A DNA stretch of 10,609 bases from Verrucomicrobia bacterium TMED44 (lineage in GTDB: Bacteria; Verrucomicrobiota; Verrucomicrobiia; Opitutales; Seribacteraceae). A model generated the notes under the pieces. The model was not told the DNA's origin and ran no database searches. It worked only from the letters and a program-made list of their open reading frames with translations. The position numbers and the translations under genes are program-made. Below, piece by piece: positions 1 to 6,770 of this stretch. The stretch's first letter is position 1; the number at the start of each line of letters is the position of its first letter. Location of the stretch: NCBI GenBank assembly GCA_002168015.1, contig NHCX01000023.1, positions 1 to 10,609 on the forward strand. Reading direction: 5' to 3'.

Positions 1-41
1 AATTTCAAATTTTGGAGATTTTAATTTTTTACCCGTCATGA

Positions 42-70
42 TTGACAGTGGGCAAAGGATCATACATAGT
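42..70 (+). promoter_or_regulatory. Probable sigma-70-type promoter of tRNA-Asn
   Basis: A perfect -35 hexamer TTGACA lies at 42-47. After a 17-nt spacer comes CATAGT (65-70), which matches the -10 consensus at four of six positions. Transcription would start near 77, about three bases before the mature tRNA 5' end at 80, a typical layout for a singly transcribed tRNA. The rest of 1-79 is AT-rich and shows no gene. The -10 element is imperfect, so this is a prediction from spacing and the strong -35 box. Confidence 0.55.
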
Positions 71-79
71 GGATAACAT

Positions 80-154
<75 letters not shown>

Positions 155-155
155 A

Positions 156-175
156 ATCACAAGTTTATTTGTGAT
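156..175. terminator. Stem-loop between convergent tRNA and regulator gene, possible bidirectional terminator
   Basis: ATCACAA (156-162) and TTGTGAT (169-175) are perfect inverted repeats. With an extra G-T pair they form an 8-bp stem with a 4-nt loop. The loop carries the stop codon of the minus-strand response regulator (165-167), and the stem begins two bases after the tRNA CCA. Being symmetrical, it could end both transcripts. Neither side has the U-tract of a classical intrinsic terminator and the stem is AT-rich, so it may instead protect or help process the RNA 3' ends. Confidence 0.35.
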
Positions 176-1532
176 CCAGTTCTGGCCATTTCTCTAATTT
201 TCGATGAAGTGTTCGCCTACTTATTCCCATAAGCTCGGCCGCTCTCGTTCTGTTTCCTCCTGATTGAACTAGGGCATTTCTTAACAACCGCTTCTCATTT
301 TCTTGAACGGAAAGATGAGGGACCTCAAGAGGCATTTTACTTGAATTAATTTCCTTTGTATCATTGGAAGAAAATCGAATATCCAAATCATAGGGTGTTA
401 CTTCCAGTCCACGTTTAAGGACGACCAAGTTTTCGCAAAAGTTTCGAAGTTCCCGAACATTTCCAGGCCAAGAATATTTCTCTAGAATTGACATTGCATC
501 TGGGCTAAGAAGCGGGATATCAAATCCATTTTCCTGAGCAAAATGTTTAAGAAAATGATGTAATAAAAGAGAAATGTCATCACCCCGTTCTCGCAGGGGG
601 GGGAGGTGAACTGTAACCACATTCATTCGGTAAAAAAGATCTTCTCGAAATTCACCTTTTTCTGTCATGCCTCGAAGGTCTCGATTGGTTGCACAAACTA
701 AGCGTACATCCAAATCAATAGTCTTAGCACTTCCTAAGCGTTCAATACTTTTAGATTCTAGAAATCTCAGGAGCTTTACTTGGGTAGAACTGTCAATCTC
801 TCCAATTTCGTCCAAAAATAATGTTCCTTTATCGGCAGATTCAAAACGACCTACTCTTTTCTCAACAGCACCCGTGAAAGCACCTTTCTCGTGTCCAAAT
901 ATCTCACTTTCTAATAAATTAGAGGGTAGGGCAGCACAATGAACCGGTACAAATGGACCACGGGAACGGTCACTATTCTGATGAATTGCCTGGGCAATCA
1001 ATTCTTTACCCGTCCCGGTTTCACCTGTGACTAAAACGGTTGCTTTAGATGGGCCAACTAATTGTACCTGCTCAAGAACTTTTTCTAATGCGGTTGATTT
1101 CCCAAGAATACCATCAAAACTGTAGGTTTTGTCGAGGCGTTGGTGTAGGTCTTTATTCTCTTGTTTAAGAGTGCGCTCGTTTAAGCCACGCCTGATTAAG
1201 AGCTCTAAGCGCTCAAGATTGACTGGTTTGGAAAGAAAATCAAATGCACCTCGCTTCATCGCCTCCACAGCAATATCTACCTCACCATAAGCTGTCATCA
1301 TAATACAGATCGCTTCGGGTGCATGTCTGATTGTAAAATCAATTACGCTCATCCCAGATTCTCCGGACATCCTAAGATCGGTCAATACAACCTCAAATTT
1401 TTCTGCCTCTAGAGCATTGAATGCCTCTTCTGCACTGGATGCTAAAAATATTTCGAACTTATCTTCGAGAGCAAGCTCCAAGCCTTCGCGAGTATGCTCT
1501 TCATCATCTACAATTAAAAGATTGGGCTTCAT
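165..1532 (-). CDS. Sigma-54-dependent response regulator, NtrC family
   Basis: A 455-residue three-domain activator. The receiver domain (about 1-120) has the acidic pair D9-D10, phospho-acceptor D52 in TDLRM, T80 and K102. The AAA+ domain (about 138-375) has Walker A GETGTGKE (170-177), the sigma-54-contacting GAFTGA loop (217-222) and Walker B TLFLDE (237-242). The C-terminal Fis-type helix-turn-helix lies near 427-447. By family knowledge, phosphorylation drives oligomerisation and ATP-dependent opening of sigma-54 promoters. Its ATG overlaps the stop of the upstream kinase gene by one base (TAATG), so that kinase is almost certainly its cognate partner and translation is probably coupled. 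No sigma-54 promoter was found in the window, so its targets lie elsewhere. NtrC, ZraR and AtoC type members cannot be told apart from sequence alone, so no symbol is given. Confidence 0.95.
   Translation of the reverse strand: MKPNLLIVDDEEHTREGLELALEDKFEIFLASSAEEAFNALEAEKFEVVLTDLRMSGESGMSVIDFTIRHAPEAICIMMTAYGEVDIAVEAMKRGAFDFLSKPVNLERLELLIRRGLNERTLKQENKDLHQRLDKTYSFDGILGKSTALEKVLEQVQLVGPSKATVLVTGETGTGKELIAQAIHQNSDRSRGPFVPVHCAALPSNLLESEIFGHEKGAFTGAVEKRVGRFESADKGTLFLDEIGEIDSSTQVKLLRFLESKSIERLGSAKTIDLDVRLVCATNRDLRGMTEKGEFREDLFYRMNVVTVHLPPLRERGDDISLLLHHFLKHFAQENGFDIPLLSPDAMSILEKYSWPGNVRELRNFCENLVVLKRGLEVTPYDLDIRFSSNDTKEINSSKMPLEVPHLSVQENEKRLLRNALVQSGGNRTRAAELMGISRRTLHRKLEKWPELDHK
596..603. repeat. 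Homopolymeric G8 tract (C8 in the coding strand) inside the response-regulator gene
   Basis: Eight consecutive G on the plus strand form CTC CCC CCC CTG in the coding strand, encoding L310-P311-P312-L313 of the conserved HLPPLRER segment of the AAA+ domain. The frame is intact as given. Such a run can slip during replication or be miscounted in sequencing, and one base gained or lost would truncate the regulator after its ATPase core. Confidence 0.9.
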
Positions 1533-2743
1533 TAATTTGAGTCGTTCGATTCTGTGCTCTCTAAAAGTGTGCGGCGAATAGATTTTCTAGGGAAATTCAA
1601 TGAAACTATCGTACCTGATCCCTCTTTACTGTCGATGCCTACCTCACCCCCATGATCTCTCATGATACGATGCACGATCATCATTCCAATTCCATGACCA
1701 GACTTTTTGGTTGTAAAATAAGGTTCAAAAACACGGGATATGTCTTCTTTTTTTATACCTGTTCCTTGGTCAACAATTTTGGCAAATACATAGTTATCAT
1801 CAATACCTGTAACCACTCGAATCACAGAGCTTTCGCCTACTGCATCTAAGGCATTGCCAATTACATTGAATAACACTTGTTTGATTTGCTCAGCATCTGC
1901 ATAAATCATCGGTTCTCGCACACCAGCCTCCATACTTACCGAAATTTTTTTCGCGTGTAGCTCTTTTTCTCTTAAACGAACTGTTTCTTCAACAATATGG
2001 AGAAGATTAATTTTTTTAAAATCCGGATCTGTTGGGCGAATCGCTTTGAGAAAGTGTGAGATAATCCCATCCAATCTCTGAACTTCCTTAATGCATGAAT
2101 GTAATGACTTTTTAGCCTTGGCATTTTCATTATCAAGGAATTCTAAATTCCTCTGTAACAGTTGAAGATGAATATTGATTGAATTTAATGGATTTCCGAG
2201 TTCATGGGCGACACCTGCTGCTAAATCCATGATACTGGAAACTTTTTCGCTTTCGATTTTAGCATTAAAGTCATCTAGCTCTTCAGTTACATCAGTCATG
2301 ACAACAGCTAGACCCGCTTTATTTAATGCTTCATCTTTTTGATCAGACCTTTCAATAGGAACTGCGTAAAGCCTCAGTTGTCTAGTCTCAGGATATGTAA
2401 TTTGCATTTCCCGCATCACAACTTCAGGATAAGAGGGATCCTGTGCTCTCTCCATACCCAATGCACGGGCAATTTCAGGAGCTACTTTACGGATATTAAT
2501 TTTTTCAGAATTGTTATCTTTTAGTCCAACCAATGTGCGGCCTTGCTGATTTGAATAAGTTAAAAAACCCTTATCATCAAGAACCAGCACACCATCTCGA
2601 ATAACATCAAAAACTGTTTCCAATAATTTTCTCTCTCGTGCAAGTCTTTGTACAAGTATTCCAAGATTAACTTCATCCAAATCATCCAATCTGCCAAGCA
2701 CACGATCCAATGGACTACGATTCGATTTATTACCTACTTCCAT
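1532..2743 (-). CDS. Soluble PAS-domain sensor histidine kinase, NtrB-like
   Basis: A 403-residue protein with no hydrophobic segment long enough to span the membrane, so probably cytoplasmic. An N-terminal amphipathic helix (about 11-43) leads into a PAS-like sensor domain (about 44-155, with GVLVLDDKGFLTYSNQQG). The dimerisation/phosphoacceptor domain contains AHELGNPLNSI with H180 as the predicted autophosphorylation site. The HATPase_c domain has the N box around N293/N297 (NVIGNALDAV), G1 DQGTGI (325-330), an F box FEPYFTTK and G2 GHGIGM (349-354). All motifs needed for kinase activity are present. It starts inside coaB with a 10-nt overlap, and its stop shares one base with the regulator start, so the three genes form one operon. 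The ligand sensed by the PAS domain cannot be inferred. Confidence 0.93.
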   Translation of the reverse strand: MEVGNKSNRSPLDRVLGRLDDLDEVNLGILVQRLARERKLLETVFDVIRDGVLVLDDKGFLTYSNQQGRTLVGLKDNNSEKINIRKVAPEIARALGMERAQDPSYPEVVMREMQITYPETRQLRLYAVPIERSDQKDEALNKAGLAVVMTDVTEELDDFNAKIESEKVSSIMDLAAGVAHELGNPLNSINIHLQLLQRNLEFLDNENAKAKKSLHSCIKEVQRLDGIISHFLKAIRPTDPDFKKINLLHIVEETVRLREKELHAKKISVSMEAGVREPMIYADAEQIKQVLFNVIGNALDAVGESSVIRVVTGIDDNYVFAKIVDQGTGIKKEDISRVFEPYFTTKKSGHGIGMMIVHRIMRDHGGEVGIDSKEGSGTIVSLNFPRKSIRRTLLESTESNDSN

Positions 2744-3372
2744 ACTTGCTTTAGAATTCCTGTGGCTATTTTACTTTTTGAAGCGAAAGGCAATGTAAAG
2801 GTTTCTTCTTGCCGGGACAATAAAGTAACTTCGTTCATTTCTGTGGCAAAGCCAGTTACATTGCTTGCTATGTCATTTACCACAACCCAATCTAGTTTTT
2901 TTTCAATAAGCTTAATACGAGCATTCTCGATATGATCGCTAGTTTCAGCAGCAAACCCGACAAGAATCTGATGAGGTAATTTTGCTTTTCCTAGCTCAGC
3001 TAAAATATCGGGATTCGGTATTAATTTTAAATTTTCTGGAAATTTATTTTTTTTTATTTTTTCCGACCCTAGGAATTCTGGACGATGATCTGAAACTGCA
3101 GCACTCATAATCATGAGTTCTGTATGTTTGAATTCTCTTAATAAAATTTCATACATTTCCTGTGCAGATTCCACAGCTATAAATAGGACATCTTCAGGTG
3201 GATTCAAGGCCACAGGGCCGCTAACTAAGGTTACTTCAAAACCCATATGGTTGGCCTCTTGAGCCAAAGCATATCCCATTTTGCCACTCGAAGGATTCGA
3301 AAGAAAACGCACAGAGTCCACCCATTCTCTAGTTGGTCCTGCTGAAATCAAACATTTTGGCAAAGCACTCAT
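2734..3372 (-). CDS. coaB: Phosphopantothenate-cysteine ligase, stand-alone CoaB
   Basis: CoaB joins 4'-phosphopantothenate and cysteine in the second step of coenzyme A synthesis, using CTP in most bacteria. The protein (212 residues from the ATG at 3372; a TTG one codon upstream is also possible) matches the C-terminal half of bifunctional CoaBC. It shows ISAGPTREWVDSVRFLSN, the PSSGKMGYALA turn, SAAVSDHRPE, the lysine-rich EKIKKNKF segment, IPNPDILAELG, LVGFAAETSD and VVNDIA. The N-terminal flavoprotein decarboxylase half (CoaC) is absent. Length and start fit an intact monofunctional ligase rather than a truncation, and CoaC is presumably encoded elsewhere. It is first in the operon with the kinase and regulator, overlapping the kinase by 10 nt. 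No clear ribosome binding site precedes the start. Confidence 0.88.
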   Translation of the reverse strand: MSALPKCLISAGPTREWVDSVRFLSNPSSGKMGYALAQEANHMGFEVTLVSGPVALNPPEDVLFIAVESAQEMYEILLREFKHTELMIMSAAVSDHRPEFLGSEKIKKNKFPENLKLIPNPDILAELGKAKLPHQILVGFAAETSDHIENARIKLIEKKLDWVVVNDIASNVTGFATEMNEVTLLSRQEETFTLPFASKSKIATGILKQVWK

Positions 3373-3408
3373 CAAATTAATAGAGACTTATTAGAGGATA
3401 AATCATAT
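3373..3408. promoter_or_regulatory. Short divergent intergenic region between coaB and membrane protein gene
   Basis: Only 36 bp separate the two divergent start codons, and the stretch is very AT-rich. Any promoters must lie in it or in the opposing genes. For the plus-strand gene, TTGGCA (3357-3362, inside coaB) and TAATAG (3378-3383) could form a -35/-10 pair, but the 15-nt spacer is short. For coaB I see TA-rich hexamers but no convincing -35. Close divergent spacing suggests overlapping control of the two genes, which is inferred. Confidence 0.3.
3393..3398 (+). promoter_or_regulatory. Ribosome binding site of membrane protein gene
   Basis: AGAGGA lies 10 nt upstream of the ATG at 3409, which supports that start over the in-frame ATG at 3418. 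It is the clearest Shine-Dalgarno-like site in front of any gene start in this window. Confidence 0.6.
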
Positions 3409-4197
3409 ATGTACTCCATGACCAAGAATTCTTTTGAGGCAACCAATCCGAAGCGTGAAAATATGTTTCTCAACCTAGGGTTCAATTTAATCCTCCCGAT
3501 TGTAATTTTGAGAAAAGGCGATGAATGGTTTGGGCAAACTCTTGGCGAAGCTTTATCCGCTAAAGCAGATTCCGCTCTTGTTGGTTCTATCATTCTACTT
3601 TTGGCCATATTTTTTCCTGTATCTTATGGAATTCTTGATTTGATTCGACGACGAAAATGGAATTTCTTTTCCATTCTTGGCGCAATTAGTGCCCTTTTAA
3701 CAGGTGGAATCGGGTTATTGCCCGGTGCAACGGTCTTCATGTTTGCCGTTAAAGAGTCTGCACTACCTGCAATTCTTGGTATGTTCACGATCATTACACT
3801 CCGTACACAAAAGCCATTAGTCAGGTTATTTTTGTACAACCCTGAAGTCATTAAGGTTTCCTTGGTTGACCAAAAGCTAGATGAATTAGGAACTAAATTA
3901 AATTTCAACAAACTTCTGGTTAAATGCACTTGGCTTATTGCTCTTTCTTTTGGAGTGAGTGCTATCTTAAACTTTATTTTAGCCCGAATCATTGTAGTTA
4001 CAGAACCAAGTGTTGATAAGATTTTATTCAACGATGAAGTAGGTCGGATGATGAGTTGGAGCCTACCTATTATCAGCTTACCTTGCTTGTTTGTAAGCGG
4101 TTACGCCTTTTGGCTACTTATTAAGGGCATTAAAGAATTTACAGGGTTATCCATGGAGGAGGTACTTGCACAAGCACCTCCGCCCCCGAAAAAATAA
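3409..4197 (+). CDS. Polytopic integral membrane protein of unknown function (possibly VC0807-like)
   Basis: A 262-residue protein I cannot assign to a function. About five or six membrane segments are visible, roughly at 20-35, 55-78, 85-112, 115-132, 170-195 and 217-241. Charged loops lie between them, including RRRK at 80-83 and a longer soluble stretch at 133-168. No signal peptide is seen, and the tail ends in a proline run and two lysines (APPPPKK). The overall shape, with LLPGATVFMFAVKESALPA in the middle, reminds me of the poorly characterised VC0807-type family of small membrane proteins; this is from memory and unverified. It is the only protein-coding gene on the plus strand, divergent from coaB and convergent with gltA, so no operon partner hints at its role. 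Codon use looks like that of its neighbours. Confidence 0.85.
   Translation: MYSMTKNSFEATNPKRENMFLNLGFNLILPIVILRKGDEWFGQTLGEALSAKADSALVGSIILLLAIFFPVSYGILDLIRRRKWNFFSILGAISALLTGGIGLLPGATVFMFAVKESALPAILGMFTIITLRTQKPLVRLFLYNPEVIKVSLVDQKLDELGTKLNFNKLLVKCTWLIALSFGVSAILNFILARIIVVTEPSVDKILFNDEVGRMMSWSLPIISLPCLFVSGYAFWLLIKGIKEFTGLSMEEVLAQAPPPPKK
4158..4181. repeat. GC-rich inverted repeat in the 3' end of the membrane protein gene
   Basis: GGAGGT (4158-4163) and ACCTCC (4176-4181) form a 6-bp stem. It continues past one mismatch into CTT/AAG with a GCAC loop. It sits 14 nt before the membrane gene stop codon and 22 nt past the gltA stop. There it could act on either of two converging transcripts, but no U-tract follows on either strand, so it is not a classical terminator. 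It may simply reflect the codons for EEVLAQAP. Confidence 0.35.
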
Positions 4198-4203
4198 AAT
4201 TAC

Positions 4204-5487
4204 CTAACGATTACCTAATTCAATATAGGGGCGATGGATCGAACCCTGATAAATTTGTCTTGGGCGATGAATTCGTTTTCCGTGGGTTGCAATTTCTTTC
4301 CAATGAGACAACCATCCAGGTGCTCTTCCAATTGCAAAAAGTACTGTGAACATATCAGTTGGAAAGCCCATGGCTTGTAGAATTATTCCACTGTAAAAAT
4401 CCACATTCGGGTAAAGTTTACGCTGAATGAAGTATTCATCCTGCAAAGCAGAACGTTCAAGATTACGGGCGATATCTAGAATCGGACTTTCCACTCCCAA
4501 TGCAGTTAATGCCTGATCACAGGCACTTTTAAGAATCTTTGCCCTCGGGTCATAATTACGATATACTCGGTGGCCAAATCCCATTAAACGAGATTTCCCT
4601 TCTTTCGCAGATTGAATAAATTGACTTCCATCATCACCCGCCGAGTGAATCTCATTCAGCATTTTGATTACTGCCATATTTGCTCCACCATGCAAAGGAC
4701 CCCAAAGAGCAGAAACCGCACCAGCTAAAGAAGCAAATGCATTAGCTCCCCCAGATGCAATCATTCTACATGTTGAAGTAGAACAATTCTGTTCGTGATC
4801 AGCATGTAATAGAAAAATAAGATCCAAAGCGTTGCTGACTGCTGGATCAATAGATTGACCATCTTCATTTCCAAACATCATGTGAAGGAAATTTTCGCAA
4901 TAATTATGATTTCCACGGCGGGAAGGAATACTTTCATTCCTTGATGAACGGTAATGCTTGGCTGCTATCGACGGAATAGCTCCAAGTATAAGGGCTGCTG
5001 CTTCGTCAAAAGATTCTACATCGGCAGGACGAGTGTTTGTACTAAGTTTTGGGAAACTTCCACCAAGTGCTTGCAGGGCGGCTCCTAATATACCCATCGG
5101 GTGAGTTGTAGAGGGCATTGACTCAATCATTGATTCAACATCCGCTGGAAGCGCTGACATGGAAGATACTTGCAACTTAAAATTCTCAATAGCGGAGGTT
5201 GTAGGCAACTCGCCATTAAAAAGAAGGAGGCATGATTCTAAAAAATTGGATTTTTCAGCTAGCTCAGAAATATCAAACCCCCGATATCTTAATATACCTT
5301 TGTCTCCATCAATAAAAGTAATGCTACTTTCACACGATCCAGTGTTTCCATAGCCATCATCATAAGTGATAAATTTGCTGTCTTTGCGGAGTGTACTGAT
5401 ATCCAAAGCGTGCTCATCCTCGGTACCCACTATTACATTTAAGGGAAAAGCTTGATCGCCTATTGTTAAGTTTGCTTGATTGGACAT
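4204..5487 (-). CDS. gltA: Citrate synthase, GltA-type
   Basis: Catalyses oxaloacetate plus acetyl-CoA to citrate, the entry step of the TCA cycle, in the cytoplasm. With the ATG at 5487 the protein has 427 residues, the size of the E. coli-like form. It shows the N-terminal SITFIDGDKGILRYRGF typical of that class, HADHEQN (H228, H231), catalytic H266 in GPLHGGAN, GFGHRVY (H306) and catalytic D363 in NVDFYSG. A TTG codon at 5529 would add 14 residues (MAQVYLIPPPTPLQ). I prefer 5487 because families of this type begin near there and the extension is low-complexity. The gene follows hisH by 44 nt and converges with the membrane protein gene across 6 bp. The leader is unusually C-rich and lacks a Shine-Dalgarno site. 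Confidence 0.95.
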   Translation of the reverse strand: MSNQANLTIGDQAFPLNVIVGTEDEHALDISTLRKDSKFITYDDGYGNTGSCESSITFIDGDKGILRYRGFDISELAEKSNFLESCLLLFNGELPTTSAIENFKLQVSSMSALPADVESMIESMPSTTHPMGILGAALQALGGSFPKLSTNTRPADVESFDEAAALILGAIPSIAAKHYRSSRNESIPSRRGNHNYCENFLHMMFGNEDGQSIDPAVSNALDLIFLLHADHEQNCSTSTCRMIASGGANAFASLAGAVSALWGPLHGGANMAVIKMLNEIHSAGDDGSQFIQSAKEGKSRLMGFGHRVYRNYDPRAKILKSACDQALTALGVESPILDIARNLERSALQDEYFIQRKLYPNVDFYSGIILQAMGFPTDMFTVLFAIGRAPGWLSHWKEIATHGKRIHRPRQIYQGSIHRPYIELGNR

Positions 5488-5531
5488 TTGTAGTGGGGTT
5501 GGTGGGGGGATTAAATATACTTGTGCCAATC
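5488..5531 (-). promoter_or_regulatory. C-rich leader between hisH and gltA
   Basis: In the gltA direction this 44-nt gap begins with TTGGCACAAGTATATTTAA and then runs into an almost pure C/A stretch (about 5488-5511) up to the ATG. It is the longest gap in the guaA-to-gltA run, so a gltA promoter could lie here (TATATT is a possible -10), but no -35 at a proper distance is seen. The C-rich, unstructured leader has no Shine-Dalgarno site. Confidence 0.3.
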
Positions 5532-6152
5532 TTAGACCATTTTTTCAAGAAAGTTCCTGTATAATTTTAATCCTTTTTCCTGACTCTTCTCAGGATGGAA
5601 TTGAGTAGCTACACAATTTCCGGATCTAATACCGCTTATAAATTCATATCCATAAGATGATTTATATGTCTGTAAACTGCTTTCTGGTTGGGATACATGG
5701 TAACTATGCACAAAATAAAACTGATCCCCTTTGCATATGCCATCCAGCAGATTATCTTTCTCTTCAGATTCCCAGTAGACTGAATTCCAGCCCATGTGAG
5801 GTATCTTATAGTTAAAAGCTAATTTAAATTTGCGAACCTCACCTTCAAATAACCCTAAGCCTGCTTCTCTTCCTTCTTCCGAATGAGAGAAAAGCACTTG
5901 CAAACCTAAACAGATACCAAAATAAGGTTTACCCCCCTCAATCCACTTTTTGATTAGAATATCCAAACCGGATTGAGTTAAGCTTCCAATGCATTGATCA
6001 AATGTTCCTTGTCCCGGAAACACCAAGGCATCTACATGTAAAGAATCATCTGGAGATTTGACTAAGGAGACAGCTGCACCTAAAAACTCAAACGCTTTCA
6101 CAACACTTTTCAGGTTGCCGGTGCCGTAATCAACAACCCCTACCTTTTTCAT
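5532..6152 (-). CDS. hisH: Imidazole glycerol phosphate synthase, glutamine amidotransferase subunit HisH
   Basis: HisH hydrolyses glutamine and channels ammonia to HisF, which turns PRFAR into imidazole glycerol phosphate and AICAR in histidine synthesis. At 206 residues it is full length. It has the N-terminal VGVVDYGTGNLKSV, the oxyanion-strand motif PGQG (46-49), nucleophile C81 in GICLGLQ, and H186 and E188 in TQFHPEKS, so the class I amidotransferase triad is complete. The gene lies 24 nt after hisB, with no Shine-Dalgarno site before the ATG. Unlike many his operons, hisA or hisF does not follow; the next gene is gltA. HisF must be encoded elsewhere for this subunit to work. Confidence 0.96.
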   Translation of the reverse strand: MKKVGVVDYGTGNLKSVVKAFEFLGAAVSLVKSPDDSLHVDALVFPGQGTFDQCIGSLTQSGLDILIKKWIEGGKPYFGICLGLQVLFSHSEEGREAGLGLFEGEVRKFKLAFNYKIPHMGWNSVYWESEEKDNLLDGICKGDQFYFVHSYHVSQPESSLQTYKSSYGYEFISGIRSGNCVATQFHPEKSQEKGLKLYRNFLEKMV

Positions 6153-6176
6153 ATTATGTGGGCAAACCGAGTAATA

Positions 6177-6770
6177 TCATTTGGAGAGCGTTCCTTTAGT
6201 AGAAGGCACTTTTCCTCCCAAACGAGGTTCGGGTTTAGTTGCAACATCTAACGCTTTTGCAAAAGCTTTAAAAATTGCTTCAGCTATATGATGAGGTTCG
6301 TCCCCATACTCTAGGCGAATATGGAGGTTACAAGCCACCTCATTAGCAAATGCTTGAAAGAATTCTTTAAACAAATGAATGTTAAAATCTCTAACTTGGG
6401 AATGCTGGCAATCAACCCTGTAAACTAAATACCCTCGGTTACTTAAGTCCAATGCCACGGTTGCCATCGTTTCATCCATAGGGAGAATAAAAAAACCGTA
6501 TCGTTGAATACCCGCTTTGTCTAACAATGCCTGCTTGACTGCTTGCCCCATAGCGATTCCCAAGTCTTCGACTAAATGATGATAATCAACTTCCAAGTCT
6601 CCATTTGCCTGAACCGATAGATCAAAAAAACCATGTTTCGCAAAAAGTTGAAGCATATGATCCATAAAGGCTATACCCGTAGAGATATCCGCATTTCCAC
6701 TTCCATCTAAATCTAATTTAAATGATATTTTAGTCTCTTTAGTATCTCTTACGATTTCAGCTTTCCTCAT
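6177..6770 (-). CDS. hisB: Imidazoleglycerol-phosphate dehydratase, monofunctional HisB
   Basis: Dehydrates imidazole glycerol phosphate to imidazole acetol phosphate, a manganese-dependent step of histidine synthesis. With the start at 6770 the protein has 197 residues, the usual monofunctional size, and begins [15 protein letters not shown] as family members do. Visible metal and active-site motifs are FMDHML (35-40), DYHHLVED (62-69), MDE near 98-100, [13 protein letters not shown] (158-170) and the C-terminal PSTKG. There is no HisN-type phosphatase domain, so histidinol phosphate must be dephosphorylated by another protein. An upstream in-frame ATG at 6803 would add 11 residues ([11 protein letters not shown]) and overlap hisC by 47 nt. 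The chosen start overlaps it by 14 nt. Confidence 0.96.
   Translation of the reverse strand: MRKAEIVRDTKETKISFKLDLDGSGNADISTGIAFMDHMLQLFAKHGFFDLSVQANGDLEVDYHHLVEDLGIAMGQAVKQALLDKAGIQRYGFFILPMDETMATVALDLSNRGYLVYRVDCQHSQVRDFNIHLFKEFFQAFANEVACNLHIRLEYGDEPHHIAEAIFKAFAKALDVATKPEPRLGGKVPSTKGTLSK

Noticed and set aside
3624..4031. A 135-codon open frame on the minus strand opposite the membrane protein gene
   Set aside because: It lies fully inside the plus-strand gene, its translation has no domain-like pattern, and the plus frame shows clear membrane segments and a ribosome binding site. It is a shadow frame.
4158..4181. GC-rich hairpin as an intrinsic terminator between the convergent genes
   Set aside because: No U-tract follows on either strand and the stem is inside coding sequence; kept only as an inverted repeat with low confidence.
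5509..5528. TGGCAC on the minus strand upstream of gltA, resembling the -24 half of a sigma-54 promoter
   Set aside because: The -12 half (TTGC at the required distance) is absent; the position reads TATTT. With a sigma-54 activator nearby it was tempting, but the site is not supported.
6006..6017. PGQG instead of the often cited PGVG in the HisH oxyanion strand
   Set aside because: I recall Gln at this position in other bacterial HisH proteins, and the catalytic triad is intact, so I do not treat it as a defect.
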